Source of the DNA: Paracoccaceae bacterium
GTDB taxonomy: Bacteria > Pseudomonadota > Alphaproteobacteria > Rhodobacterales > Rhodobacteraceae
Direction: 5' to 3'
DNA: 37,038 bases
Assembly: GCA_017510335.1 (NCBI GenBank)
Contig: JAFWNM010000018.1
Location: forward strand, 1 to 37,038
This document shows positions 1 to 7,262 of the stretch, in pieces. Each line of letters opens with the position of its first letter. Within the stretch, counting starts at the first letter, position 1. The position numbers and the translations under genes were made by a program. The notes beneath the pieces are model-generated. The model did not search any database. It was given only the letters and a program-made list of their open reading frames with translations, and was not told the origin of the DNA.

Positions 1-44
1 CGCCCACCCATGCGCGCCGCCGCACGGGCAGAATGCCGCCTGTT

Positions 45-112
45 GCGCGTGGGCACTGCTTGAACCGGCGGGATGTGGCAGGTAAGCACGGATGCCCGAA
101 GACATAGGCCGC
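45..112 (+). promoter_or_regulatory. Possible 3' part of a cobalamin riboswitch (weak)
   Basis: The stretch ends with GCCCGAAGAC (94-103), close to the core of the B12 box (consensus AGYCMGGAGACC), and is followed by GGCC. Upstream lie a CACTGC element near 54-59 and CGGGATGTGGC (69-79), which loosely resemble the conserved CACTG and GGGAAGGC blocks in the right order. The downstream genes (DUF1007 plus a NicO permease) are of a type often under B12 control as cobalt transporters, which favours the idea. Against it, the CCCCGCAACTG block is not visible, and the 5' half would lie outside the window. A covariance-model scan would settle it. Confidence 0.28.
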
Positions 113-219
113 AGTCCGGGTCGGGGCGCGCGCGCGCGCGCGGCAGGCGGGCTTTGTTCGGGACCGGGGGGGCGTTCGTAGGCGCACGCCCCGGGGCTAC
201 GGTCAGAAGGTGGAATGCG

Positions 220-888
220 ATGGCAGTGATCACGAACCAGATTACCGGCGCGACGCTGGCCCTGTGCATGCTCGGGCAGGGCGCACAGGCCCATCCACAT
301 ATCTTTGTGGATGCGCGGTTTGACGTGGTGTTTGATGCCGCGGGCCAGCCCGAAGCGCTGCGCATATACTGGCAGTATGACCCGTTTTTTTCGATGCTTC
401 TGGTCAGCGATCTGGGGCTTGACCCAACCTTCAGCGGCACAGTGACCGAAGCGGAACGCCCGCGTCTGGACGGGTTCGATATGAACTGGTTGGCGGGGTA
501 TCATGGCGACACCCATGTAACGCAGGACGGGCGCGCCCTGGGCCTGAGCGGCCCTGTGGAGTGGACATCGGATTATGTGGACGGCCAGTTGCAGTCCTCA
601 CATCTGCGCCGGATTGACGACCTGCCTGAACCGGGTGTCGAATGGACCGTGTCCATCCATGACCCCAGCTATTACACCAGCTATACCATAACTTCGATGC
701 CGCAGATCATTGGCGACGCGCGCTGCGAGATGCGGATATTCGAACCGGATTGGGACGCGGCGGGCACGCAACTGGACGCGGCCCTTGACGAATTGCTGGC
801 TGCAGGCGGCGATATGGAGGCCGAATTCCCCCCTGTTGGTGCCCTGTTTTCAGAGGAGGTCCGCATTCTATGCGCACCGCCATCGTAA
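220..888 (+). CDS. DUF1007 family periplasmic protein, partner of a NicO metal permease
   Basis: This 222-aa protein begins at the ATG at 220, which has a good ribosome site (AGAAGGTGG at 205-213). A longer in-frame start at 73 would add an arginine-rich, low-complexity extension and is rejected. An N-terminal signal peptide ends at about residue 24 (GAQA), so the mature protein starts HPH, the histidine-rich beginning typical of DUF1007. The family motif follows, with alternating beta-strand sequence such as FVDARFDVVFD and an IYWQYDPFFS segment. DUF1007 proteins are commonly encoded beside, or fused to, NicO-family nickel/cobalt permeases; here the gene overlaps the next one by 19 bases. 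A periplasmic metal-handling role, with the N-terminal histidines as ligand, is inference. Confidence 0.85.
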   Translation: MAVITNQITGATLALCMLGQGAQAHPHIFVDARFDVVFDAAGQPEALRIYWQYDPFFSMLLVSDLGLDPTFSGTVTEAERPRLDGFDMNWLAGYHGDTHVTQDGRALGLSGPVEWTSDYVDGQLQSSHLRRIDDLPEPGVEWTVSIHDPSYYTSYTITSMPQIIGDARCEMRIFEPDWDAAGTQLDAALDELLAAGGDMEAEFPPVGALFSEEVRILCAPPS

Positions 889-1808
889 CAGTTTCCGCGC
901 TGGGGGCGCTTGCGTTGCTGGTGCTTTGGGGCGCCGGCGGGCTGGAGGGGGTCAGCGATTGGGCGCAAGCGGCGCAGCATCGGTTCCAGTCCCGGCTTGC
1001 TGACGGGTTGCGCGCCTTGCATGCAGGCCAGCCGGGCGCGTTGCTGGCGTTGTGGGGGATGTGTTTTGCCTATGGCTTTGCCCATGCCGCCGGACCGGGG
1101 CACGGAAAATTCCTTCTGGGGGCGTATGGGGCGGGCACCCAGGTGCCCATGGGGCGGTTGATGGGGGTGGGGCTTGCGGCATCTGTTGCGCAAGGGATCA
1201 GTGCGGTGGTGTTGGTCTATGGCGGGGTGCTGATTTTCAATGCCACGCGTGCAAGTGTCCAGCATATGGGCGAGGTATGGCTGGACCGTGCCAGCCTTGC
1301 GGCCATTGCCATGGTGGGGCTGTGGCTGGTGTGGCGCGGGGCGCGGCGCCTTCGCGCACAGGGGCGCGCCCGGCCTGTTCCTGCTCTGGACCACCATCAC
1401 CCACCCCATACCCCAGACCACGCGCATGGATCTGGCAGGGGGGCATGTGACACCTGCGGTCACCCTCATGGCCCGACCATGGAGGAGGTGGCGCAGTTGC
1501 GGGGCTGGCGGGATGTTGTCGCGCTGATCGGGGCCATTGCGCTGCGCCCCTGCACCGGGGCGTTGTTTTTGCTGATCCTGACATGGCGCATGGGGCTGGT
1601 GTGGCAAGGTATCGCGGGGGTGCTGGTCATGGCCCTTGGCACGGCATCTGTGACGATGGGGGTTGCGGCGCTGGCCGTTCTGGCGCGCGATGGCGCGTTG
1701 GGGTGGGCGCGGCGTCTGGGGCGCGTGTCGGGAATTGTGCCGGTGCTGGAACTGGGCGCGGGGCTGGTCATCGTGATTTTGGCGCTGAACATGTTAAAAA
1801 TCTTCTGA
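870..1808 (+). CDS. NicO/RcnA-family nickel/cobalt transporter
   Basis: This 312-aa inner-membrane permease carries the family signature HAAGPGHGK (residues 72-80) in an early transmembrane helix and a second conserved block, ALRPCTGALF (about 224-233). Between them lies a cytosolic or periplasmic metal-binding loop rich in His, Asp and Cys (about 171-203: DHHHPPH, DHAH, CDTCGHPHG). Around six hydrophobic segments can be seen. The start ATG at 870 follows AGAGGAGGT, and the gene overlaps the DUF1007 gene by 19 bases, so the two are probably translationally coupled. The family includes RcnA-type nickel/cobalt exporters and B12-linked cobalt importers; the direction of transport cannot be read from sequence. 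The RcnA name is a family label, not an orthology claim. Confidence 0.88.
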   Translation: MRTAIVTVSALGALALLVLWGAGGLEGVSDWAQAAQHRFQSRLADGLRALHAGQPGALLALWGMCFAYGFAHAAGPGHGKFLLGAYGAGTQVPMGRLMGVGLAASVAQGISAVVLVYGGVLIFNATRASVQHMGEVWLDRASLAAIAMVGLWLVWRGARRLRAQGRARPVPALDHHHPPHTPDHAHGSGRGACDTCGHPHGPTMEEVAQLRGWRDVVALIGAIALRPCTGALFLLILTWRMGLVWQGIAGVLVMALGTASVTMGVAALAVLARDGALGWARRLGRVSGIVPVLELGAGLVIVILALNMLKIF

Positions 1809-1851
1809 TCCCCCTTGCCGTGGGTATCATCGCGCGCGTAAAGCGTGGCGC

Positions 1852-3231
1852 ATGACGTGGCGAACACACCCATTCGGAAAGGATTTGCGCGCAGTGCTGG
1901 CGCTGGGCTTGCCGCTGGCGGGCAGCCATCTGGCGCAATTTCTGTTGGCGGTGACCGATACCATCATGCTGGGGTGGTATGGGGTGCTTGATCTGGCGGC
2001 CGGTGTCATAGGGGCGGCGCTGTTTTTCACAGTGTTCATATTCGGCACCGGGTTTGCCAATGCGGTCATGCCCATGGTGGCCACTGCAGCCGCCTCTGAT
2101 GACGATACGGAAGTGCGCCGCAGCACCCGTATGGGGCTTTGGCTGTCCGTCGCTTTTGGCATCGGGGTGTTGCCGTTTTTCTGGTTCTCGGGGGCGTTTC
2201 TGACGCTTGTGCGCCAGCCTGTAGATGTGGTGCCCCTCGCGGAAACCTATCTGCGGATCATCGGCTTTTCGCTGGTGCCTGCGCTGGCCGTCATGGTGTT
2301 GAAAAACTACTTGGCCGCGCTGGGGCGCACCCAGATTGCGCTGTTGCTGACATTGGGCGCGGTGGTGCTGAATATCGGGCTGAACTGGGTTTTGATTTTC
2401 GGCAATCTGGGCGCGCCTGAGCTGGGGGTGCGCGGGGCGGCGCTGGCGTCCATCGGGGTGCAGCTTGCCACAATTCTGGGGTTGGCGCTGTATTGTGCAA
2501 TGCTGCCATCCCTGCGGCGCTATGCGCTGTTTCAACGCTTCTGGCGGCCGGATTGGGTGGCGATGGGCCTTGTGTGGCGGTTGGGCTGGCCCATTGGGGT
2601 GGCATTGGTTGCGGAAACTGCGCTGTTTTCGGCAGCAGCGGTAATGGTGGGCTGGCTGGGCACGCATGAGTTGGCGGCGCATGGGATCGCGCTGGAAATC
2701 ACGGCGTTGTTGTTCATGGTGCATCTGGGCTTTTCCAATGCGGGCACAGTGCTTGTCGGGCGTGCGCGCGGGCAGCGCGACCAGCGCGCGTTGCGCGGTG
2801 CGGCGCGTGCGGCAAGTTTTGTGTCGATCAGTTTCGCACTGGCCACAATGGTGGTGTATATCGGTTTTGGCCCGCAGCTTGTGGGCGTGTTCCTTGGCCC
2901 GGATGAACCGGCGCGCGACACGATTATTGCCATTGGCGCGTCATTTCTGGTGATTGCTGCGTTCTTTCAACTGGCAGATGGTGCGCAGGTCATGGGAATG
3001 GGATTGTTGCGCGGCGTGCAGGACACCCGCGTTCCGATGTGGATTGCGGCCTTCAGCTATTGGGGGCTGGGCCTGCCTGTGGCCTATGTGCTTGGAATTC
3101 GCCTTGGCTGGGGCGGCGAGGGGATATGGGCAGGCCTTGCTGTCGGGCTGAGTGCGGCGGCGCTGTCGCTGATGTGGCGTTTCTGGCGCGGGCCGGGGCG
3201 CAGCGATGCCGCGCCATGGGCGGCGGTCTGA
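1852..3231 (+). CDS. MATE family efflux transporter
   Basis: This 459-aa protein is built of about twelve hydrophobic helices in two related halves, the usual size and design of multidrug and toxic compound extrusion transporters (Na+- or H+-coupled). Early family features include GLPLAGSHLAQFLLAVTDTI in helix 1 and, later, an AETALFSAAAVMVGWLG segment at the start of the second half. It belongs to the DinF/NorM type by general appearance; the substrate is unknown. It starts 43 bases after the NicO gene without a clear ribosome site, so it may be read through from the metal transport genes, but a functional link is unproven. Confidence 0.9.
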   Translation: MTWRTHPFGKDLRAVLALGLPLAGSHLAQFLLAVTDTIMLGWYGVLDLAAGVIGAALFFTVFIFGTGFANAVMPMVATAAASDDDTEVRRSTRMGLWLSVAFGIGVLPFFWFSGAFLTLVRQPVDVVPLAETYLRIIGFSLVPALAVMVLKNYLAALGRTQIALLLTLGAVVLNIGLNWVLIFGNLGAPELGVRGAALASIGVQLATILGLALYCAMLPSLRRYALFQRFWRPDWVAMGLVWRLGWPIGVALVAETALFSAAAVMVGWLGTHELAAHGIALEITALLFMVHLGFSNAGTVLVGRARGQRDQRALRGAARAASFVSISFALATMVVYIGFGPQLVGVFLGPDEPARDTIIAIGASFLVIAAFFQLADGAQVMGMGLLRGVQDTRVPMWIAAFSYWGLGLPVAYVLGIRLGWGGEGIWAGLAVGLSAAALSLMWRFWRGPGRSDAAPWAAV

Positions 3232-3288
3232 AAGCTGTGTGCCGCGCGGCGAATGTGTGACGTAGTGAAACCCCGTGGCGCGGTTTTT

Positions 3289-3517
3289 GGCCTGAAGGGA
3301 ACGTTCGCGGAAATGCCCCAGTGCGGAGCAAAGGCCGCAGGCCGCCGCACACTCGGCGGGCCGTCGCGCGGCCTGCCGATGACCTGAAGGTGTGCCAAGC
3401 CTTTGAAGGCTGGAATATGCCGCCTGGATAAAGTGCTTCCCCTATGACGCCGGATCGGCAGACCCCGGCCCGCCGAGTGTGCGGGCTACATCCAAGTGCG
3501 AACGTCCCCTTCAGGCC
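3289..3517. repeat. Compound inverted repeat in the intergenic region downstream of the MATE gene
   Basis: The gene-free stretch 3232-3562 contains two nested pairs of inverted arms. The outer arms are 3289-3308 and 3498-3517, 20 bases with one mismatch. The inner arms are 3345-3362 and 3467-3484, 18 bases and perfect (CCGCACACTCGGCGGGCC and its complement). The spacers between outer and inner arms are unequal (36 and 13 bases), and the central loop is 104 bases. No open reading frame or transposase is seen inside. It lies between two convergent genes (MATE on plus, the 127-aa protein on minus), so it could act as a terminator-like structure or be a remnant of a non-autonomous mobile element. 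Confidence 0.8.
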
Positions 3518-3562
3518 ACTCCCACCCGCAAAACAGTCTGCCTTAGCCCGATTTCTGAACCG

Positions 3563-3946
3563 CTAGTCCGCGCTGCGCTGTGCCAGTTTACGCACCAGAA
3601 CCTCGCGCAAATCCTGCATGGCCCACAGCAATTCATCGGTTGCCGCATCCAGTTCTTCAGGGGTGGCGCGGAATTGCGCCCAATGTGCGATATGGCCAAT
3701 CTCGGACACGGCGCGGGCGGCGCGCCCGTCCAGCCCGTTGCCATGTGCCAGCCACGCGGCAATCAACGCGTGTTCTTCATCTGTCAGGGTGTGGTTCTGG
3801 GCCACGCGCACCTCGCCTGTCGCGGCCTCGATCCCGGCGATGCGGTGCATTTCGGTGCGCCGCAAGCGCGGGTCATGGCGGATTTGCAGCAGCATCGCGC
3901 CATTGGGGCGCGGGCGAAAATAATATCCGCGCGCGCCCTGCGTCAT
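3563..3946 (-). CDS. Conserved hypothetical protein downstream of aspartate aminotransferase
   Basis: This is a soluble protein of 127 aa that I cannot place in a named family. It has a basic, possibly beta N-terminal part (GYYFRPRPNGAMLLQIRHDP) and a mostly helical remainder, with an acidic C-terminal helix (TPEELDAATDELLWAMQDL). It has no signal peptide or membrane segment. Its ATG lies one base after the stop codon of the aminotransferase gene on the same strand (TGA-c-ATG), so the two form one transcription unit with likely coupled translation. Tight coupling and codon use like that of its neighbours argue that it is a real gene. No function is proposed. Confidence 0.75.
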   Translation of the reverse strand: MTQGARGYYFRPRPNGAMLLQIRHDPRLRRTEMHRIAGIEAATGEVRVAQNHTLTDEEHALIAAWLAHGNGLDGRAARAVSEIGHIAHWAQFRATPEELDAATDELLWAMQDLREVLVRKLAQRSAD

Positions 3947-3947
3947 G

Positions 3948-5198
<1,251 letters not shown>

Positions 5199-5221
5199 TC
5201 ATAGGTTGCCAGGGACACCCG

Positions 5222-5247
5222 TTCAAGCATTATTCAATAACATTCAA
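5222..5247 (+). promoter_or_regulatory. Three helically phased TTCAA repeats upstream of the XRE regulator
   Basis: TTCAA occurs at 5222, 5233 and 5243, that is at spacings of 11 and 10 bases, on one face of the helix. The last copy ends 17 bases before the start codon of the XRE gene, just ahead of its ribosome site (GGAAGGAAG). The spot is the AT-rich divergent region between aatA and the regulator gene. An autoregulatory operator for the XRE protein is a natural guess, but no binding data are implied. Confidence 0.35.
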
Positions 5248-5264
5248 ATCCGGAAGGAAGAGAT

Positions 5265-5666
5265 ATGACCGAACAGACGCAGCCCAATGACTGGTATGCC
5301 CCCGACCATGCCACATTCGGTGACCGCCTGACAGCGGCGCGCGAAGCACAGGGGCTGACACAGTCGCAACTTGCCGGGCGGCTGGGCATCAAGCTGCAAA
5401 CCCTGACAGGGTGGGAAAATGACCGTTCGGAACCGCGCGCCAACAAGCTGCAAATGGTTGCGGGGCTGTTGAATGTGTCCATGGGCTGGTTGCTGACGGG
5501 CGAAGGCGAAGGCGTGTCCGAACCTGCAACCCCCGAAGAACTGGCCGAAGATGCACAGGCCCTGCTGAAAGACTTGCGCAGCATGCGCGCCGAGACGATG
5601 CGCCTTGCAAACCGGATGGGAAAAGCGGAAAAACGGTTGCGGATGATCCTGAAAGAGACAATCTGA
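5265..5666 (+). CDS. XRE-family helix-turn-helix transcriptional regulator
   Basis: The 133-aa protein has a Cro/CI-type helix-turn-helix at about residues 19-75: FGDRLTAAREAQGLTQSQLA, then GRLGIKLQTLTGWENDR (recognition helix region), and a closing helix with LLNVSMGWLLTGEG. The C-terminal part (about 88-131) is charged and helical (DLRSMRAETMRLANRMGKAEKRL), probably a dimerising coiled coil. The start at 5265 follows GGAAGGAAGAGAT. The stop codon is directly followed by the ATG of sdhE with no gap, so both are on one transcript. What it regulates is unknown; no effector domain is visible. Confidence 0.88.
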   Translation: MTEQTQPNDWYAPDHATFGDRLTAAREAQGLTQSQLAGRLGIKLQTLTGWENDRSEPRANKLQMVAGLLNVSMGWLLTGEGEGVSEPATPEELAEDAQALLKDLRSMRAETMRLANRMGKAEKRLRMILKETI

Positions 5667-5939
5667 ATGACCCTCACCCCCGAACAGACCCGGTTGAAAA
5701 TGTTGCGCATGCGATCATGGCGGCGCGGAATGAAGGAAATGGACCTTATCCTTGGCCCCTTCGCCGACCGCCATCTGGACAGCCTAAGCGCGCCCGAACT
5801 GGACGAGTATGACAGGTTGCTGTCGGAAAATGATCAGGACCTTTATCTTTGGGTAACAGGGGCGCAGACGGCCCCTGCGGACCTGCTGCCGATGCTGTCC
5901 ATGGTCGCGCGCGCGGCAGGTGTCACAAAAAGCGGGTAG
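5667..5939 (+). CDS. sdhE: Succinate dehydrogenase assembly factor 2 (SdhE, DUF339)
   Basis: At 90 aa it is the expected size for SdhE/SDHAF2, the small cytosolic helical protein that promotes covalent attachment of FAD to the flavoprotein subunit SdhA. The diagnostic RGxxE motif is present as R20-G21-M-K-E24 in SWRRGMKEMDLILG, followed by the family pattern FADRHLDSLSAPELDEYDRLLSE and a late DLYLWV. The gene starts immediately after the stop codon of the XRE regulator gene. The sdh genes themselves are not in the window, so it acts on a complex encoded elsewhere. Confidence 0.92.
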   Translation: MTLTPEQTRLKMLRMRSWRRGMKEMDLILGPFADRHLDSLSAPELDEYDRLLSENDQDLYLWVTGAQTAPADLLPMLSMVARAAGVTKSG

Positions 5940-5947
5940 TCCACCGC

Positions 5948-5969
5948 TGGGTTAACCCAATATTTGGGT
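5948..5969. promoter_or_regulatory. Overlapping palindromes upstream of the MarR gene (operator candidate)
   Basis: TGGGTTAACCCA (5948-5959) is a perfect 12-base palindrome, and ACCCAATATTTGGGT (5955-5969) is a second palindrome that shares the central ACCCA. The pair sits 45 bases before the proposed start of the MarR-type gene. MarR regulators often bind such sites to control their own promoter; this assignment is inference. Confidence 0.45.
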
Positions 5970-6013
5970 GTTGCTGTCATTCTTGCCTTTGACCCACGAC
6001 GATGGAGATGATG

Positions 6014-6511
6014 GTGAGTGTTCAGCAAAACCTTGGAACAGCCGCGCGATCGGAATATATGCGCCGCTATCTGGAAAACCTTGCACTGCTGGAGCGGTTG
6101 CACCGGCTTATGCTGGACCTGATCAAGGATGAGTTCGAACGCCTGGGTGTCGTCAATGTCAATCCTGTTCAGGCGTTGTTGCTGTTCAACATAGGCGAGA
6201 ATGAAGTGACAGCGGGCGAATTGAAATCGCGCGGGTATTATCAAGGGTCCAACGTCTCGTATAACCTCAAGAAACTTGTCGAACAGGGGTATATGCACCA
6301 TCAGCGCTGCCCGGTTGACCGCCGCGCCGTGCGCGTGCGCCTGACACCCAAGGGGGTTGCGGTGCGTGACCGTGTTTCGGCGCTGTTCGAACGGCACGCA
6401 CAGGATTTGCAGGCCGAAGGTATCGTTGATTTCGATGCGCTGGACGGTGTTGCCCGCAGTTTGCGCAGGGTTGAACGGTTCTGGGGCGAACAGATTCGGT
6501 ATATCTACTGA
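6014..6511 (+). CDS. MarR-type winged-helix transcriptional regulator (LdtR-like)
   Basis: The protein is about 165 aa. It has an N-terminal dimerisation helix (SEYMRRYLENLALLERLHRLML), a winged helix-turn-helix with NPVQALLLFNIGENEVTAGEL and a recognition helix in GYYQGSNVSYNLKKLVEQGY, a wing with RAVRVRLTPKG, and a C-terminal dimer helix (LDGVARSLRRVERFW). The sequence around SNVSYNLKKLVE resembles the alphaproteobacterial LdtR group; that is recalled similarity, not a search result. The start is uncertain: GTG at 6014 has GGAG six bases upstream, while ATGs at 6002, 6008 and 6011 are in frame but poorly spaced. Palindromes just upstream suggest autoregulation. Confidence 0.82.
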   Translation: MSVQQNLGTAARSEYMRRYLENLALLERLHRLMLDLIKDEFERLGVVNVNPVQALLLFNIGENEVTAGELKSRGYYQGSNVSYNLKKLVEQGYMHHQRCPVDRRAVRVRLTPKGVAVRDRVSALFERHAQDLQAEGIVDFDALDGVARSLRRVERFWGEQIRYIY

Positions 6512-6950
6512 CAGGGTTGTGCCATGGCTGGTCACCAACTGGCAGATCATGAAGAACATATCGCTTAGTTTATTGTGTCGCGGTCATGCGGTGCGCTATC
6601 GTCCGCCCGCCGCGCCTGTGCGAAAAACGCCTCCCGCGTTGCTGCGACACGCCACCGCGCGCCCCAGGGACATCCTCTGACAGGGTATCTGGATCGGCGT
6701 GAACCCATCGCATATGGGGCCGGATTGTCGCTAACCTTCCGCTGATGCAGTGTGTTTGCGCGGCGCGTGCCGACCAGTCCCAAAGGCGTTTTGCAGCTAT
6801 CCCCATCGCGCGCACCGCTTCGCCTTTTGATAGCGTGCCGGGACTGGCGAAAGGCAGCATATCGCGGTTTGAAACATGCCCAAATTACATCACCAGCGCT
6901 TTATTCGGGGGGCGGGCTGCACTGGCGGATGAAATTCATGGCCTGATATG
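6512..6950. other. Gene-free stretch between the MarR gene and the dispersed repeat
   Basis: About 440 bases hold no reading frame that I trust. Short frames on both strands give arginine-rich, low-complexity translations without family features or a ribosome site. I see no tRNA, terminator with a T-run, or transposase remnant. A perfect 12-base palindrome, ATGTTCGAACAT, lies just beyond it at 6953-6964. Confidence 0.6.
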
Positions 6951-6960
6951 CCATGTTCGA

Positions 6961-7064
6961 ACATATTGTTCAAAGGTCGGACCCGGTTTTGAGATTCTCG
7001 AACATGCGAATTCAATTAATTAAAGCATGTCCCGAGTAAGCGAATGATTGCGACATGCCCTGAG
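6961..7064 (-). repeat. Dispersed ~105-bp repeat, copy A (diverged, minus orientation)
   Basis: Read on the minus strand, this segment aligns over about 102 bases with 11099-11206 with a single one-base gap and, by hand, roughly 70 % identity. Conserved blocks are GCATGTCGC, TCATTCG, CATGCT, TTATTGA-like, GCATGTTCG and TTTGAACAA. GCATGTC (7025-7031) pairs with GACATGC (7052-7058), so the first hairpin of the element is kept although its bases differ from copy B. Its outer end is degraded compared with copy B. It lies about 200 bases upstream of zwf. Confidence 0.8.
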
Positions 7065-7159
7065 GGCGTTGAACATGTATTGCCGGTGGGGTCGCAATTT
7101 ACGGGCCTTCTGGCCATTTTGCGGCCTGTGCGGTCGAACATTTATTTGCAGTGCTGTGG

Positions 7160-7200
7160 CCATGTCTGCACGCAACCATGTCTGGACAGCCCTTGTCTGG
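7160..7200 (+). promoter_or_regulatory. Three direct repeats upstream of zwf
   Basis: CCATGTCTG (7160-7168), CCATGTCTGG (7176-7185) and CCTTGTCTGG (7191-7200) are spaced 16 and 15 bases apart, in one orientation, 60-100 bases before the zwf start. Such arrays can be binding sites for a regulator that forms oligomers, or part of the promoter region. No regulator is assigned. Confidence 0.3.
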
Positions 7201-7216
7201 CAGGTTAAACAGGCCA

Positions 7217-7230
7217 TGATAGCGCTAACG
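7217..7230. promoter_or_regulatory. Candidate LacI-family operator before zwf
   Basis: TGATAGCGCTAACG contains the 8-base palindrome TAGCGCTA. Sites with a central AGCGCT or ANCGNT core are typical of LacI/GalR-family sugar regulators in alphaproteobacteria. It ends 32 bases before the zwf start codon, where a bound repressor could block the promoter or leader of zwf-pgl-pgi. The family assignment is inference; no lacI-type gene is in the window. Confidence 0.38.
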
Positions 7231-7262
7231 CGGTCGCTGCGCCGCAGGATCAGGAGGGTTTC

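Noticed and set aside
1-63. Possible 3' end of an upstream gene, open in frame 1 to a TGA at 61-63
   Set aside because: Only 20 residues, low complexity, with no family signal; it also overlaps the riboswitch-like elements.
126-142. 17-base alternating GC tract in the leader of the DUF1007 gene (possible Z-DNA)
   Set aside because: Such tracts are expected in this GCGC-rich genome, and nothing else points to a function.
73-219. N-terminal extension of the DUF1007 protein
   Set aside because: It would put an arginine-rich stretch before a good signal peptide, and the ATG at 220 has a strong ribosome site.
6570-6860. 96-codon minus-strand frame and overlapping plus-strand frames at 6745-7023
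   Set aside because: No ribosome site, no family features, arginine-rich translations, and the 3' part of the plus frame lies inside the dispersed repeat.
6953-6971. LexA-like site GTTC...GTTC near 6955 and 6968
   Set aside because: The gap is nine bases rather than the seven expected for alphaproteobacterial LexA boxes, and no SOS gene follows.
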